From positions 5,394,001 to 5,458,000 of the forward strand of contig NC_065910.1 in the NCBI RefSeq assembly GCF_905147045.1: 64,000 nt of DNA, read 5' to 3'. This DNA is from Nymphalis io (taxonomy: Eukaryota > Arthropoda > Insecta > Lepidoptera > Nymphalidae). Positions 23,237 to 35,883 of this stretch are shown here, piece after piece (position 1 is the first letter of the stretch; each line of letters opens with the position of its first letter). Made by a program: the position numbers and the translations under genes. Below the pieces are notes generated by a model. It saw only the letters and a program-made list of their open reading frames with translations, had not been told where the DNA came from and did no database searches.

Positions 23237-25440
23237 TATTGTCTAGATAGCATCTGATTCCTTCGTCTTTATACGACTATCTCAAAATTCATGAGATAGC
23301 ACTGATATAAGGTTATAAGATATAAACAGAAATATTTTATATTAATTATATATCATAATTGCATTTAAGCTGCCGTGATTACAAGGAATATTACATTTAA
23401 TGAGATTCTATTATGTATATGTGTTTCAGCTCAGCTCGACCTTTTCAACATTATCCGAGCACTTGCTGCGTAAATAAAGTACGAAATTGTCCATTACTAT
23501 GCTGAATACATATTATATGCCAACACTTGACTCGCTTGTCACGCGTTGTCATTATACAGCAAAGATGTTTGGATCAATTGGAGTATTTTAGTAAAAGTAA
23601 TAATGGTTTTCAAAATCAATAGGATTTGTACATATTATCATACAATATACGATGATGTACATATTGATATCTGGTAATTTGATTAGTCCTTTGCAAGTAT
23701 GAAATATTTGCGACTTGATGCAAGATATCCGGTTTTATAGAATATTTTAATGTCTGATAAGAAATAATTTTTCATTTTATTCTATTGGGTTTTCTTCTTC
23801 CTATTGGAAAATCCAATCAGGCTAGGTTGGTAGGCTAGGTTTGATAAGCTGTACTCGTAAAATTGATGTATAGGTGATATCTTATCACAAAAATTATGAT
23901 ATAAACATAAATGTCTCAAATAACATAGTAGAAAATCAAAAGGATTTTTATCCAAATTAATAAACACGTAACAAGGTTACACGAGGCATCGAAGCGAGTT
24001 TGCCGATGTTACTGTCTGACCGCGCGTGTGTCGGTTCCAAAAGGTCGGATTCCATTCAAATCGCCCGCGGATTACGCAACAAAACACAAAAAATGTATAG
24101 TCACGGTTATTGTTAATTTTTTTATGCTGATAATGACCGGCAATAATTTGGGAAACGAACATACTTACGTTATCTTGTCGCATTATATCACGATAAAGTA
24201 GGTACAAATGACACACTGATGTATATACCTGGAGCCGACTGGAGCAGCTAGTTATATGAGTATATAATTGTATACATAATAGCTTATATTTAAGAAACTT
24301 TCAATTGATTTTTTTTAATTAAACTTCGTAAAAATCTTCATCGTTTAATAATAATATGTAAGCCTATTCACATATTCAATCTACGCTTTTTCTCTCAATA
24401 TAATTAGATCTCCATAGATAATTTACCCGAAATAACACAAACCGATTGCACGTCACTTGTAACGTACAATAATTAATCATTTGTTTAGTATTACTGCATC
24501 GCCAAAGTATTGTAATAAAATAAAGATTACAGGAGTGGTTCGATAAAAAAAAGGTAAACTTGTTAGTTATTATCGTGAACTAAAAATAAGAAGGATTAAA
24601 AACCACAGGTTAGTTATAATTAAACACTGAAAATATCACATTCATCTCAATTTTAATAAACAGAGAGCAGTTAAGTGGATATTGTGAATAAATGAATGAT
24701 CGGCCTTCACTGTTACCTTATTTAAATACGACGAAGTTGAATGTAATGAGATGTTCAAAATTGGCTAACGCAGCGAATTAACTGGCTTTAAGTCGGTATA
24801 AATATTAGTATAAAACATAAACTGTAAACTGAAGAAGTTATAAAACATCTACGAAAACACAACCGAAAATAGAAGTGCGGCGAACGAATAGCTTAAAATA
24901 TTATGAACGCGCACTGAGAACTACTATATTATTATTATTCTTTTTTATATTTAAGTTAGTGTGTCTAAAATATAATGCAAAGTCATAATAATAGTATGTT
25001 TATTTTTATCGTAAACATGATTTTGTAAAAAAAATATTTGAAACTCATGCTACCAATCAAAACATCAAATATATTTACGTTATCGACCTTGTACATTTCA
25101 ATATATAAAAATAATAAAAGGTTAGGTGCGTTCGTTGTAATTTAAAAAAGCTCTTATTTTATATTGTTCTAATCATTTTTTTTTTCATTTTTGAAATTTG
25201 TGAAGTAACTAATCTTGATAAATGTAATGAATACCAAACTTGATCAATTTATAGTTAATGTAGTTTTACAAACGTATTACAAATGATTCATAGCAATATA
25301 AAAAAAATACTTTTTTTATAAAGCAGAAAATTCAATCATTTGATTTTGTCATATAAATTAATTTATAATACAAGTAAATTCGAATGCAAAGATAGTATCA
25401 AAAATCGCTATCAGAAGATATTTTATATATAAGGATTAAG
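23237..25440. other. Shared 5' flank between UGT-B and UGT-C
   Basis: The two genes are head to head across this interval. From about 23630 onward the sequence is closely repeated in unit B (36285-38390). No exon is supported. Open frames here are not conserved in a way that suggests coding. The site 24201-24215 (GGTACAAATGACACA) is the empty target of a retroinsertion present in unit B at 36988. Confidence 0.55.
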
Positions 25441-25474
25441 TTTAAATATTTAGTACTAGTAGTTGTTGTCAGTT
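25441..25474 (+). promoter_or_regulatory. Candidate core promoter of UGT-C
   Basis: A TATA-like TTTAAATA at 25441-25448 lies about 30 bp before an arthropod-type initiator TCAGTT at 25469-25474. A start there would leave a 5' leader of about 30 bases before the ATG. This rests on spacing and motif only. Confidence 0.35.
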
Positions 25475-25501
25475 AGTCTTATAACATCTATCAAACCGAA
25501 A

Positions 25502-27785
25502 ATGATTTTGAAAACGTCAATATTATATTTGGCGTATTTGCTTACGGTGACGCAATCAGCAAAAATACTAGCAGTATTTCCAGTGCCGTCTATTAGCCAT
25601 CAAGTGGTTTTTCGTGCGATTACTCTAGAACTTGTTAAAAGAGGACATGAAGTGACAGTGATAACACCGAATCCTGCTTTCCAAAAAGGAGAGGCGCCTG
25701 CAAACCTTACAGAGATCGATATTCACGATATAGCTTATTCAAGTTGGAAAAATAACTTACAAAATAAATACAAGGTTAACGAAAATTTAAATAAATTTAG
25801 ACAAAGGACAGACTTGCCTTCGATGATATTTCTCACACAACTACAATCCCCTGAAGTACAAGAGCTGATAGCAAATAAGAACAATAAGTTTGACATCATA
25901 TTGCTTGAAGCTGCCATTCGACCTGCACTTGTTTATTCACATATATTTAAAGCACCGATTATCTTGGTGAGTTCATTAGTCGCCATGTTAAATAACCATG
26001 CCGTCATGGGTTCAGCGACACATCCTATTTTATTTCCAACAATGATGCAATTCAAACTTTATAACCTTACTTTCTGGGAAAAGTTAAATAATTTGTACAT
26101 ACATTATTCGTTAGAATACAATATATATATGAGTGAAGCTGATGAAAATGCAATGTTAAAAGAGAATTTTGGCCCAGATGTGCCACCTTTGAGTGAGTTA
26201 TATGACAATGTTCATATGTTATTTTTAAATATTCATCCCATTTGGGCAGACAATCAGCCTGTGCCACCTGGTGTTGTGTATATGGGTGGAATTCATCAGT
26301 TACCTGTAAAAGAATTACCAAAGGTTTGTAATATCAGTTTACTATTTTTATAGATTCAGTCGTAAGTATTTTTAAAGTAACTTACATCTTTGTGTATACA
26401 GGATCTCAAAACTTATTTGGATTCATCCGAACGAGGTGTTATATATGTCAGTTTTGGTACAAATGTCTTATCGGGCATGATGCCCGAAGAAAAGGTAAAA
26501 GTAATAGCAAATGTGCTATCCAAGTTACCTTATAATGTTTTATGGAAATGGGACAAAGATGAACTGCCAGTAAAGTCAAAAAACATCAGATCTTCTAAAT
26601 GGTTCCCACAATCTGATCTACTAAGTAAGTATTTCGATGATCTATGTATTTTATAGGTTGAAATAATATGTTGGAGCTAACATGTAAAAATGAAAGAAAA
26701 GTCTGAAAAATGAAGTTAAAATTTTGAAACTGTAGGAATCATTTTGTGTCTAAATCTTCTTTATAACAAAAATTGTTCATTTTTACAGGACACCCAAAAA
26801 TAAAACTGTTTGTTACCCAAGCTGGACTTCAATCCACTGACGAGGCTATAACCGCTGGAGTTCCTCTCGTTGCTATACCAATGTTAGGAGATCAATGGTA
26901 TAACGCAGATAAATATGTAAAACATGGGATCGGTATGAATCTTGAGATTGGAACCTTAACCGAGGATAAACTTAAAAACGCTATTGAAACAGTTATCAGT
27001 GATAAAAGGTGAATATTTTATTTATTATTTTAATTTATTAAACTGTAAAAATGTCTCAAAGCCATACTGAGTAGGAAATATGCCGATAAAAACCGCTGTA
27101 ATTAAAATTAGTGTCAGTCAAGTGACTATAAAATTATTTTTGTGCCGCTATTACACTGCGCCAACCTCAAGTAAATATAATACGAACAAACGAATGATTT
27201 GGAACTAAATAACTTCTAGGAATTGATTTTGATTGTGAATATTTATATTTGTTGTATTAAATAGAGTATTTATTTCACTTTGTTTTTTGAACGGGCTATG
27301 AATTGCATGATTTTTTTTTAAATGTCATCCTGTTAATTAAAATATTAAATTATTACTTTCTAACCAATTGTTTTTAAGCAATGTAAAAAACATGTAAATA
27401 TAATTCAGATCACATATCAATTAAGTATATACTCGTATGTATATGACTATTTTTAGCTGAACATAATTGTTGAATATTCTTAATTATCATTTTCAGCTAT
27501 CGTGAAAATATTATCAAGCTTCGGGAATTTATGCGTGACCAACCAGAAACTCCATTACAACGATCCATATGGTGGATCGAATACATGATAAGACACGGTG
27601 GAGCGAAACAGTTACGTCCTCCAACAGCTAATATTTCACTCGCTCAGTATTTCGAGATGGAATTAGTATTCATTGTTCTGTCAGTAGTTTTTATTGCATT
27701 AATTTTATCTCTTGTAGTTATTGTGTTTATAATAAGATTTCTTTTGAATTTACTGCGCGGTAAAAAGAAAATTAAAATTAATTAA
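25502..27785 (+). CDS. UDP-glycosyltransferase UGT-C (UGT33-like), 4 exons
   Basis: Exons: 25502-26323, 26402-26624, 26789-27008 and 27497-27785, all GT-AG, giving 517 residues. The start is the only ATG before the signal peptide (residues 1-20), which is followed by 'KILAVFPVPSISHQ' with presumed catalytic His33. The signature in exon 3 reads 'FVTQAGLQSTDEAI' and then 'PMLGDQ'; the Ala where UGT-A and UGT-F have Gly is shared with UGT-D and UGT-E. A membrane helix (about 479-502) is followed by a Lys-rich tail (KKKIKIN) suited to ER retention. It should use a UDP-sugar in the ER lumen to glycosylate small lipophilic molecules. I count about 19 residue differences from UGT-D, most of them in exon 1, the acceptor-binding half. 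No lesion is seen. Confidence 0.95.
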
Positions 27786-29403
27786 ATTTAAAAGATTAAA
27801 TTCAAGGTCAAGTTGATTCAATTTTTCAAGTTTAAGTCTAATCACAATGAGAAATCTGTGAAAAATAATTATATTATATTTACATTAAGTAAATTATATT
27901 ATGTATGTATATCTCATGAAGCTATTCTTCACAGTTTCATTATCGAAAACCTAAATATAATTAATAAAACAGACGTCCGCATTTTTGACAAACTATGTGC
28001 AAGCGATGACGGCCCAGTGATTAGAAAAGAAACCCTTTACCGGTAATTCCTTGTAACAAATCTATGTTATCTTATGTTATATGTATCTTAATTTGTGTTT
28101 ATAATTCATCTCGTGCTCAGTGGTGAAGGAAAACATAATGAGGAAACCTGCATGTGGCGGATAAATTAAGCTAGGAAAAAATAAATTTTGAACGGTTTAC
28201 ATGTAGATTTAAGTGTTTTTGTAATTAGGCATATTTGTACATTGTCAGTTAAATATATTTTTAATAGAATTTTTGATAGTCAATATTATTATTATTAAAA
28301 TGTTTTCAATAGAAAATCTCTTTTTTTACCTGAAGTCTGTGCATATAATTTTTTACTAAAGCAACTTTTATATATAAATATTATTATGGCAAAATAGTAG
28401 AAACAATCAACCCATACAAAAATGAAAAAAAAAATCCTAGTTATAATGGCATTCCCTCCTCATCAAGTTAGCACAAATAGAAAAAATATATCTAACTTCT
28501 CTTATCTAATATCTTTTTAAAGCCTGTGGAATGTCACAAAAAAATGAGTAAAACAACTTGATTTTATTAATCGCGATACAGTTTATATTAAAATCGAATT
28601 GTTAAGTATATATGAGAACAGATAAAAAAACAGAATTGTTTAGGTGAAATATTAGTTTTTGAGTTTGTGAGGGACTATTGTTGTAAGTTAGAAGGGTGAA
28701 TGAGGCAGCGAAACGTCAGGGACATCTTAGTTTTCAAGGTTGATATCGCATCGGCGATGTAAGTAATGGTTAACATTTCTACAAAAATGTCTATGGGCAT
28801 TTCCACGGTGACCACTTTCCATCAAATGGGCCATTTACCTGTGCGTCTACCTATAGTATAAAAAAAACTCATCGTCACAAGCAAACATCCACGCTGGATA
28901 TATGTATGATAATATTGTCATTTTCATAGACACGATGTAAATGATTTGTGTGGTTGAGAAACTGATAACAGACTGAAAGATACTTTGATGTAGGCAGTCA
29001 TTACGTAACTAAAAATTAAATGTAAGTTATATAGTGAATATTGCAGATAAATGCAACAAATGTTCGCCGATGTAATACTAAGCGTTGCTATTCTCGTCAC
29101 GTTCATCTGGAATGTTAAACGAACGAGTGACAACAAAATTTATCTCTTTTAAAATCTGTTTATTTGTATAATTTATATTAATTCGTCGACTGTGTACCTA
29201 TAATGTTCTGTAACGTTGTCTCTAAATTATGTTCCTAGAAGACAATACGAATTATTCTTATCGAAATTTATGCAAAATGATAACATTTACAATTTGTATT
29301 TGAATACACGAAATAAATTGCTCATTAAATACTATAAGATAATATTAGCGATTATTAATTATAGCGATTATAATTAAGTGTACAAGCGTTTACAGATATT
29401 TCA
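27786..29403. other. 3' flank of UGT-C with old SINE relics
   Basis: About 28075-28165 is a relic of S1 (ATAATTCATCTCGTGCTCAG, then GAGGAAACCTGCATG), and 28741-28868 is a relic of S2 in sense orientation ending in poly-A. Both also occur in unit B (about 40795-40870 and 41694-41849), so they predate the duplication. No gene is supported. Confidence 0.65.
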
Positions 29404-31276
29404 TCCCTGCAGTGACGGAGAAAGAATACATTTCACTGCCTCTCTCTTTCCCATGGGTGTCGTAAGAGGCGACTAAGGTATATCTGAGATGCAGATGCAG
29501 ATGGTTGATCTGCTCATCTGGCGATAGGATGCTAAACATCTGTCTGGCTTGTTACCACCGTATCCATGGTGAAAAACTCTTTAAGTGTCAGCCAGTCGTT
29601 TCGAGGTCAGCCAGCGTACAGCCAGTGCCCGAGGCGAGCATTGCCACTATACGTGTTGGTCCAGTGGAGACGGCTGTTGACCCAATGCCGGGGGAAACTG
29701 TATTGACCTGCTGGACAGGCAGATCAGAATAAACGGCTGTTTCGCTGGCTGCCCATGGCAGAGTACAGGGGCCCGAGCGTGCCTAACCAGCTCGCAAGGC
29801 TGCCCTACCAGGCCACGTATAATCTCGGGGTGGACCGTCGTGCCGGTTGGTGACCGGCAGCCACTTCAGAGGGGGTTCGGGAGCCCTTTCGTCCGGCAGA
29901 TCAGTGTATTTTCCCTTTTGGCAATACACCTCCACACATTGCCCATCCGCATCCGCATCCACGTAGCGCAACAAAGAAGAAATAATGGTCGTTCAGCGGT
30001 GCACACACCCACCATACCTACGATGTTTGAGGTCGAGTTCTCTAACATCCGTGGACTCAACTCTAACTTGAACGCTGTCCACCACCATCTCGAGACAGCA
30101 TGGCCAGCAATGTTGTTACTCACGGGGACACAAATATTCCGCCCTGCCGATACCAGCTACAGCCAATCCCTTGGAAGGAACGTTGCTTCAGTGGGAATGA
30201 CCCGACAGCTAGTGTCACTGCTGTTGCTGATGAGATCATGTTGGGAAAGACTGAAAAACTATATTCCTAGCTCAGATCTCATCATTAAGGGTACTCGTAA
30301 CCGTTGATTCACTCGTGAATGTGCCGATTTTGTATCATCTAAGCAGGTGGCATATCGCGCGTGTAACCGTGGCTGCATTAGCGGGGCATCTAACATTGAC
30401 TCACTGAAAGCAAACTACAACAAAACTCCAAGTCCTGTAGGAAGGCATACACGAGAGCAGATGCACAGCGCATTGTATAGATTCATGACTTTGTTTCGCA
30501 TCCTAGGGGCTTCCGTAGCTTCTGGCGTCTGACCAAATCTGTGCAAAAAAATTCTGCCAACCTTCGCTGCCACCGCTCAGAAATCCAGACGGATCGCTAG
30601 CTCACAGTCCGCAGAAGGAAGCCGATCTTCTGGCTAAAATCTTGGCCTATAACTCCGTGATCGATAATTGTAGTGCGCTGCCACCAACAATCCTTTCATG
30701 TGGCCACACGATGCTTGTCATCAAAATCAGGCAACGCGTTATGCGTGCGGAACTGCTATCACTTGATACAAGGAAAGCTAGCGGTCCTGATGTAATACCA
30801 GCCATAGTGCTGAAGACGTGCGCGGTGGACCTGTCTCCAGTTAACGCGCCTGTTCCAACTTTCTCCCCTTCGGAATGTGTGCCAGAGGCTTGGAGAAGAG
30901 CTAATGTGCAAGCGGTTCCCAAAAAAGGGGATCGGTCTGACCCGGTAAATTATCGGCCAATAGCTATTACCTCAGTGCTTTGTAAGGTGATGGAACGGAT
31001 ACTAAAGAACCAACTGACCCATTACCTAGAAGATCACTGCCTAAGTGATGATCGTCAGTAAGAGTTTCGATCAAAACGGTCAACAGGTGATCTTCTAGCG
31101 TACGTAACACTCCTCTGGGGTGAAGTTATCTACAAGCATGTGGAATCGTTGGCTGTCAGCCTCGATATTTTCAAGGCTTTCGACAGGGTCTGGCACAGAA
31201 ATTTTGCCTGCTCAGCTTTGCACCTGGATTGCCAGCTTCCTACACAAGCGTAGCCTTCGTGTTTTAGTTGATGGTT
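29404..31276 (+). mobile_element. Decayed LINE, copy 2 of the 785-4390 family
   Basis: It begins with the same leader (CAGTGACGGAGAAAGAA) and runs to 'VFVLVDGF'-type RT sequence, where it stops abruptly at about 31276. Relative to copy 1, about 600 bp of the endonuclease region are missing at about 30160. Several stops and shifts follow; the best remaining RT block is 'NYRPIAITSVLCKVMERIL' at about 30948. Unit B has no LINE here. About 110 bp of host sequence present in unit B (about 45650-45755) are missing next to its 3' end. Confidence 0.88.
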
Positions 31277-31609
31277 TCAATTATTAAAAATATAACAAAA
31301 AAATATTAAATTAAGTCTCAAAGGATATTAAAACACTAACGAGTTTTTGCTTATAACACACCTTGAGATGGATTTGATCATCTCCAGGCTAGTACACATC
31401 AAAATATAAAGTTTTTTATTATATTATAAGCTAAAATTATCTTTAAACAAAAAACAACGTTATTGAACATTATTGATGGTCTCAAAAATATGTTATCGTC
31501 AGTAAAGATACCGTGTTATCATTGATAAGTATAAAAATATTAAATCTTTTTTAAATATAATATCGTTGACATACTTTAAATTAAACAAATTAATTAGGTA
31601 GTTCAGGTT

Positions 31610-31770
31610 TTACATGACCCGTTTAGCCTTGCCAAATTGCAGTACCATTTGTACTGCTGAGTTCCAGTTTGAAGGGAGAATGAACCAGTGTAACTGCAGT
31701 CAAATATTGGCTGTGCATTTATGGTATAAGAACTACTGCATCTAGACCAGTTGCTCGTCTCGAAATAAAT
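31610..31770 (+). repeat. Diverged SINE S2 relic
   Basis: The order of blocks (TACTGCTGAGTTCCAGTTTG, AGTGTAACTGCAGT) matches the S2 sense strand with many substitutions. The same relic is at 46100-46258 in unit B. Confidence 0.55.
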
Positions 31771-32557
31771 AAATATATAATAATAATAGAGAAAGTCGCA
31801 AGTGGCTACATTTGGCAGTAATAAGCTTCTGACGAGGGTCCAAGATAAACATCTACCACCAATCTTATTTGAGGGCCAATTGTTACACATGCAAGAGACT
31901 GTTAGAAATCTTGGACTACTTCTTGATGCTTTCTTTTCCTGGGTGCCTCAAATTGCTGGAATGAGTCGTAAGATTTTCGCTATCATTGGTTTTTTAAGGC
32001 GATGGAAAAACCTATTGCGAATCAAGGCAAAGATCAGCTTAGCTAATACGTTCCTCTTACCAATACTGTACTATGCTGATGTCTGCTACATGGATTTAAC
32101 TGAAGATCTCCTAAATAAATTAGAACGGCTGCAAAATATAGCCATAAGATTTATTTTTGGTCTGAGAAAGTTTTATCATGTCTCTGAGTATCGGTCTCAG
32201 TTAAAGTGGCTGCCAATCAGACTACGAAGAAATCTACACGCCTTATCTCTTCTTTACTCTATTCTTTATATCGATCACACATCATCATACGCTTTAAATT
32301 TTTTGGTTGCGATAGTGCACACAACCTGCGTTCTTCAGATGATAATAAACTAGTTACCCCCTGCAGCCGGACACAAACCTACAGTAACTCTTTTACTGCA
32401 AAAACCATCAAACTTTGGCAGTCGAATTCATTGAGTATTTTTAAAAACCGCTTGAAAAGCTATTGTTTGTTCATTTCCAAGTAAGGTATGTATGTATGCA
32501 TGAAATAATATGTAGGTTATAATTATCTATATATAATTTTATACTCTATAATTATAT

Positions 32558-32600
32558 ATAATATGTATATGCTATATAATATATAGCATATACATATTAT
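32558..32600. repeat. Perfect 21-bp palindrome
   Basis: The arms 32558-32578 and 32580-32600 are exact reverse complements around one base. The sequence is AT-rich and lies in the LINE 3' UTR just before the SINE insertion. The related LINE at 63.7 kb has only one arm. Confidence 0.9.
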
Positions 32601-32616
32601 AAATAAATAAAAAAAA

Positions 32617-32875
32617 GCCGAGATGGCCCTGTGGTAAGAACGCGTGAATCTTAACCGATGATCGTGGGTTCAAACCCTGGCAAGCACCACTGAATTTTCA
32701 TGTGCTTAATTTGTGATTATAATTCATCTCGTGCTTACGGTGAATTCTACCAACCCGCATTGGAGCAGCGTGGTGGAATAAGCTCCAAACCTTCTCCTCA
32801 AAAAAGAGGAGAGGAGGCCTTTAGCCCAGCAGTGGCACATTCACAGGCTGTTACGGAATTACGGATACGGATATA
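32617..32875 (+). repeat. SINE S1 inserted in LINE 3' UTR
   Basis: The tRNA-like head (GCCGAGATGGCCCTGTGG) and the 3' tail are present. An internal stretch of roughly 75 bp found in other copies (poorly conserved middle with GAGGAAACCTGCATG) is missing between 'GTGCTTACGGTGA' and 'ATTCTACCAACC'. Confidence 0.9.
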
Positions 32876-33179
32876 ATATTTATATATTTACATACATAAT
32901 GTATGTGTATGTGTACGTATGTATGTATTATTATATGTGGTTAGTAGGATGTAGATATGTGTAGTTTATTAAATATTTAGTATCTCCTTTTTATATGTAA
33001 ATGCACTTACCTGTTCTCTTACAAAAATTCTTTCACCACAGGTGTTAGAGATCGCTATAAGCAATAAGACCGCCTTTGCTCACCATTTTTTATTTTCTTT
33101 TTTTTATTGTTTCCTACTTCTCTCATCTTATGTATATGTTGTGCAAAAAGTGTTAAATAAATAAATAAAAATGCTTTGG

Positions 33180-35560
33180 AGAAATCAGTGTAGACTACAT
33201 CTACATGCAGGTTTTGATCATCAGCATCAATAAGATGGGAAACATAGTTAAGTAAATTAGTATTGGTCTCTTAGGCGTAAATCCATATTGATAGGGAAAA
33301 AGAAGATTTTTAACATGATTAAATATGAATGGTGAACGAGTGACTCAAAAATCTTTGACATCGTAGAGAGGATTGATATAGGCCGATAGTTAGATACAAA
33401 TTCTTTTTTTCCATCTTTGTGAGTTGGTAGTATTCTTGCTTTCTTCCATTTATCATAAAAAATACTTTTTTGCAATGATGCGTTATAAATTAGGTGTAAA
33501 GGGCAACATATAGAATTTGCACAGTAACAGTAACAGCCTGTTAATGTCCCACTGCTGGGCTAAGGCCTCCTCTCCCTTTTGAGGAGAAGGTTTGGAGCTT
33601 ATTCCACCACGCTGCTCCAATGCGGGTTGGTAGAATACACATGTGACAGAATTTCAATGAAATTAGACACATGCAGGTTTCCTCACGATGTTTTCCTTCA
33701 CCGTTAAGCACGAGATGAATTATAAACACAAATTAAGCACATGAAAATTCAGTGGTGCTTGCCCGGGTTTGAACCCACGATCATCGGTTAAGATTCACGC
33801 GTTCTTACCACTAGGCCATCTCGGCTTAGATTTGCACAACTAGTAAAAAATATTGGGGGTATATTGTCCGGGTCTAGAGGTTTTGCTCTAGCTGCATGAA
33901 GAGATTTCAAAGCCGGGGACAAGTGCTCCATGACATATATAGATTTCCGTTCACCTGATATTCCTAGATATTATGTTTTTCATTGTATTAAGTTTTTCGT
34001 TATTATCTTTCTGTTTCCTGTTAAAGAGCATTGTCGATGCTAGAAAACCATTACGAATTCTCGGGCTAGCAAACTTTACAAGAACGGAGCGTGGCTTGGA
34101 ACTGTTTTTTATCTATTTTTGATATTCTTGTACATAAATGAATATCTGTTTCATTTAATTTATATTCTGATACATTTGCAGTTTGATTTGTGACCGTAAC
34201 AAGGTTTTCTGATTTGTGTTCAGGTATACAATGAATTTCGATATTGCTAGCTCTCGAATGTTGTTCCATTTGTGTAAGCCTAGCGCTGAGGTCCACGACA
34301 GTATTTTTTAATTCTTTGTTTTCGGAATCTAATCTCTTTAACGATTCATTTTTATTGTTTACATCAATACGTACGTAGTTCTTCATATTTTTCTTCAAAA
34401 AAATTAAAAGAAATCGTTAGTTGCTCTACTCGCTCTTTTAGTTTATTGTTTTTTGCATCTATATTTTAGTAGTCTCTTAGAAACAAGAAAAAAAACTGGT
34501 AACTTATCCCTCGATATGCTTCGAATTTCATCCTTAGATAAGTTCATCATAGGAGAATTAGGTTCATCGTCTGCTTTTAAGTGCCGTTTAAATGTGTCAA
34601 GGCTTGGTTCCGCGTTTATTTGGTTGTCTAGAGCTCCTTGACGTTTTTTATTACGGGTGGTAACATTAGAAGACTCAGTACCGGGATGTAAGAGCAAGAT
34701 GTCTGATGGCTGAGAGCTACTGATGCGAACAGGTGTGTTTGTATTATCACGCTTTTGTACTTTGCTTAGGCAGGACGAACACATCCAGGTGTTTTTATGC
34801 TCTTTACTCATTAAACTAAATTTATTAGGTGTTAAGTTAGCACACATAATATCATGAAAATCATTACATTTCTGGCAAGCCAAGTATTCCTTTCGAGATT
34901 TACAGAACAACCTGCACAATTTTTCGTCATATTTGGTGTATTCATTCTGTTTTACGTATGAAGTAATAGGAAGTAATGCGATCTTATTGCAATGAGTTAG
35001 GGTTTGTTATTAATGGCTAATAATATTATATAATAAATAACAATCAGCATCATCGGTATGTATTAAGCTATTTTCATTAATAAAAATATTTACTGTTTGA
35101 GTGAATAAGTTAAAAATTCAAACGTAAAGAAACAAAATAACGTTTTAAGAGCTTACTTAAAAGCACGTTAGCGCTGTCAATTTGCTTGTTGTGCTAGGCT
35201 AGTTTCGTTTCTTGAAGCGATGAAGCGCAGCGATGACATAACAGGACGAGTGATATTAGCGCTTTTGCGGAATAGTCACTATTAATATGCGTCACTGCAG
35301 AGAACACTAAAGCGATGAAGCGCGATTTTGAATCGCGTCTCGATAGTGCGAGTTGTCGTAGGTCATAAGCACATTGAGTTATTAGAATTATTTGATAATG
35401 TTTTTGTTTATAACATCTAAATCCTTGAGAGTTTATTTATAATTTTACACAGTTGGTTTACTTTTTTCACTGGTAATAAGTAAATGTAACTTTTAAAACC
35501 AGATTCGAAATTTAACCAAAATAATAACTAAAAAACAACGGAGTGTAATGTTGTATGCGC
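33180..35560 (-). mobile_element. Decayed LINE with zinc-finger ORF1, reverse
   Basis: Read on the minus strand, a long leader (about 35560-34920) precedes an ORF1 (34919-34066) in several frames. The first part has a PHD-like Cys pattern: 'CRLFC', 'CQKCNDFHDIMC' and 'WMCSSC'. A coiled-coil stretch (ENKELKNTVVDLSARLTQME) and 'RASNIEIHCIPEHKSENL' follow; the last resembles the FP-type domain found in LINE ORF1 proteins. A piece of RT (33475-33257, 'SNYRPISILSTMSKIFESLV') lies further on, so the endonuclease is deleted. The element is inactive. The other LINE (31790-33176) ends directly against it in opposite orientation. Confidence 0.75.
33524..33829 (-). repeat. SINE S1 inside the reverse LINE, with TSD
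   Basis: Full-length reverse copy flanked by ATTTGCACA at 33515-33523 and 33830-33838. It splits the reverse LINE between the RT piece and the ORF1 side. Confidence 0.93.
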
Positions 35561-35883
35561 TTAATTATCGAAAAACAAGTTCTCCTTATGAAATAGCCAC
35601 TAGTTACATACATAATTCTTCTGTACGTATGTATGACCCTGATTTAGGAATTATTGTTTGTGTGTTTGTGAGTTAGTTGTGGCTTACATTGAACCCAGTA
35701 GATGGTACCACAATAAGGTTGCATGATGGTTTTGACAAAAAAAAAAACAATTCTTTTACATCCGAAGTGGGCAGGCAGGTATAAGACATACGATAGCATA
35801 ATTTAGAACGTTTAAAACAACATTTTATTTCAATAAAATATCTAATAAAATACAAATAATAAGTAAAATTAAGAATTTGTGTT

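Larger units (their letters stand above)
18800..31775. repeat. Segmental duplication unit A
   Basis: This unit corresponds to unit B at about 35572-46265. Homology covers the last exon and 3' flank of UGT-B (18800-19560 against 35572-36275), then jumps to 23630-31775 against 36285-46265. Unit B lacks the counterpart of about 19560-23630. UGT-C lies in this unit and UGT-D in the other. Unit A carries the LINE at 29404-31276, which unit B does not have. Confidence 0.85.
31790..33176 (+). mobile_element. 5'-truncated LINE interrupted by a SINE
   Basis: The coding part (about 31790-32484) is the C-terminal half of a reverse transcriptase ('LEGLLLD'-like NLGLLLDAFFSW, 'LLNKLERLQNIAIRFIFGL'). It has a deletion that shifts the frame at about 32290 and loses 'YLKERF', and another before 'SNSLSIFK'. 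The 3' UTR is split by an S1 SINE at 32617-32875 and resumes to (AAAT)n at about 33176. A close relative is at 63006-64000, where the frame is intact. Confidence 0.85.

Noticed and set aside
26324..26353. Extension of UGT-C exon 1 beyond 26323
   Set aside because: The bases after ELPK are intron: GT donor, then stop; the joined exon 2 restores the family sequence.
28924..29136. Reverse frame conserved between units A and B (also at 45149-45349)
   Set aside because: Conservation follows from the recent duplication; the frames differ in length and there is no domain.
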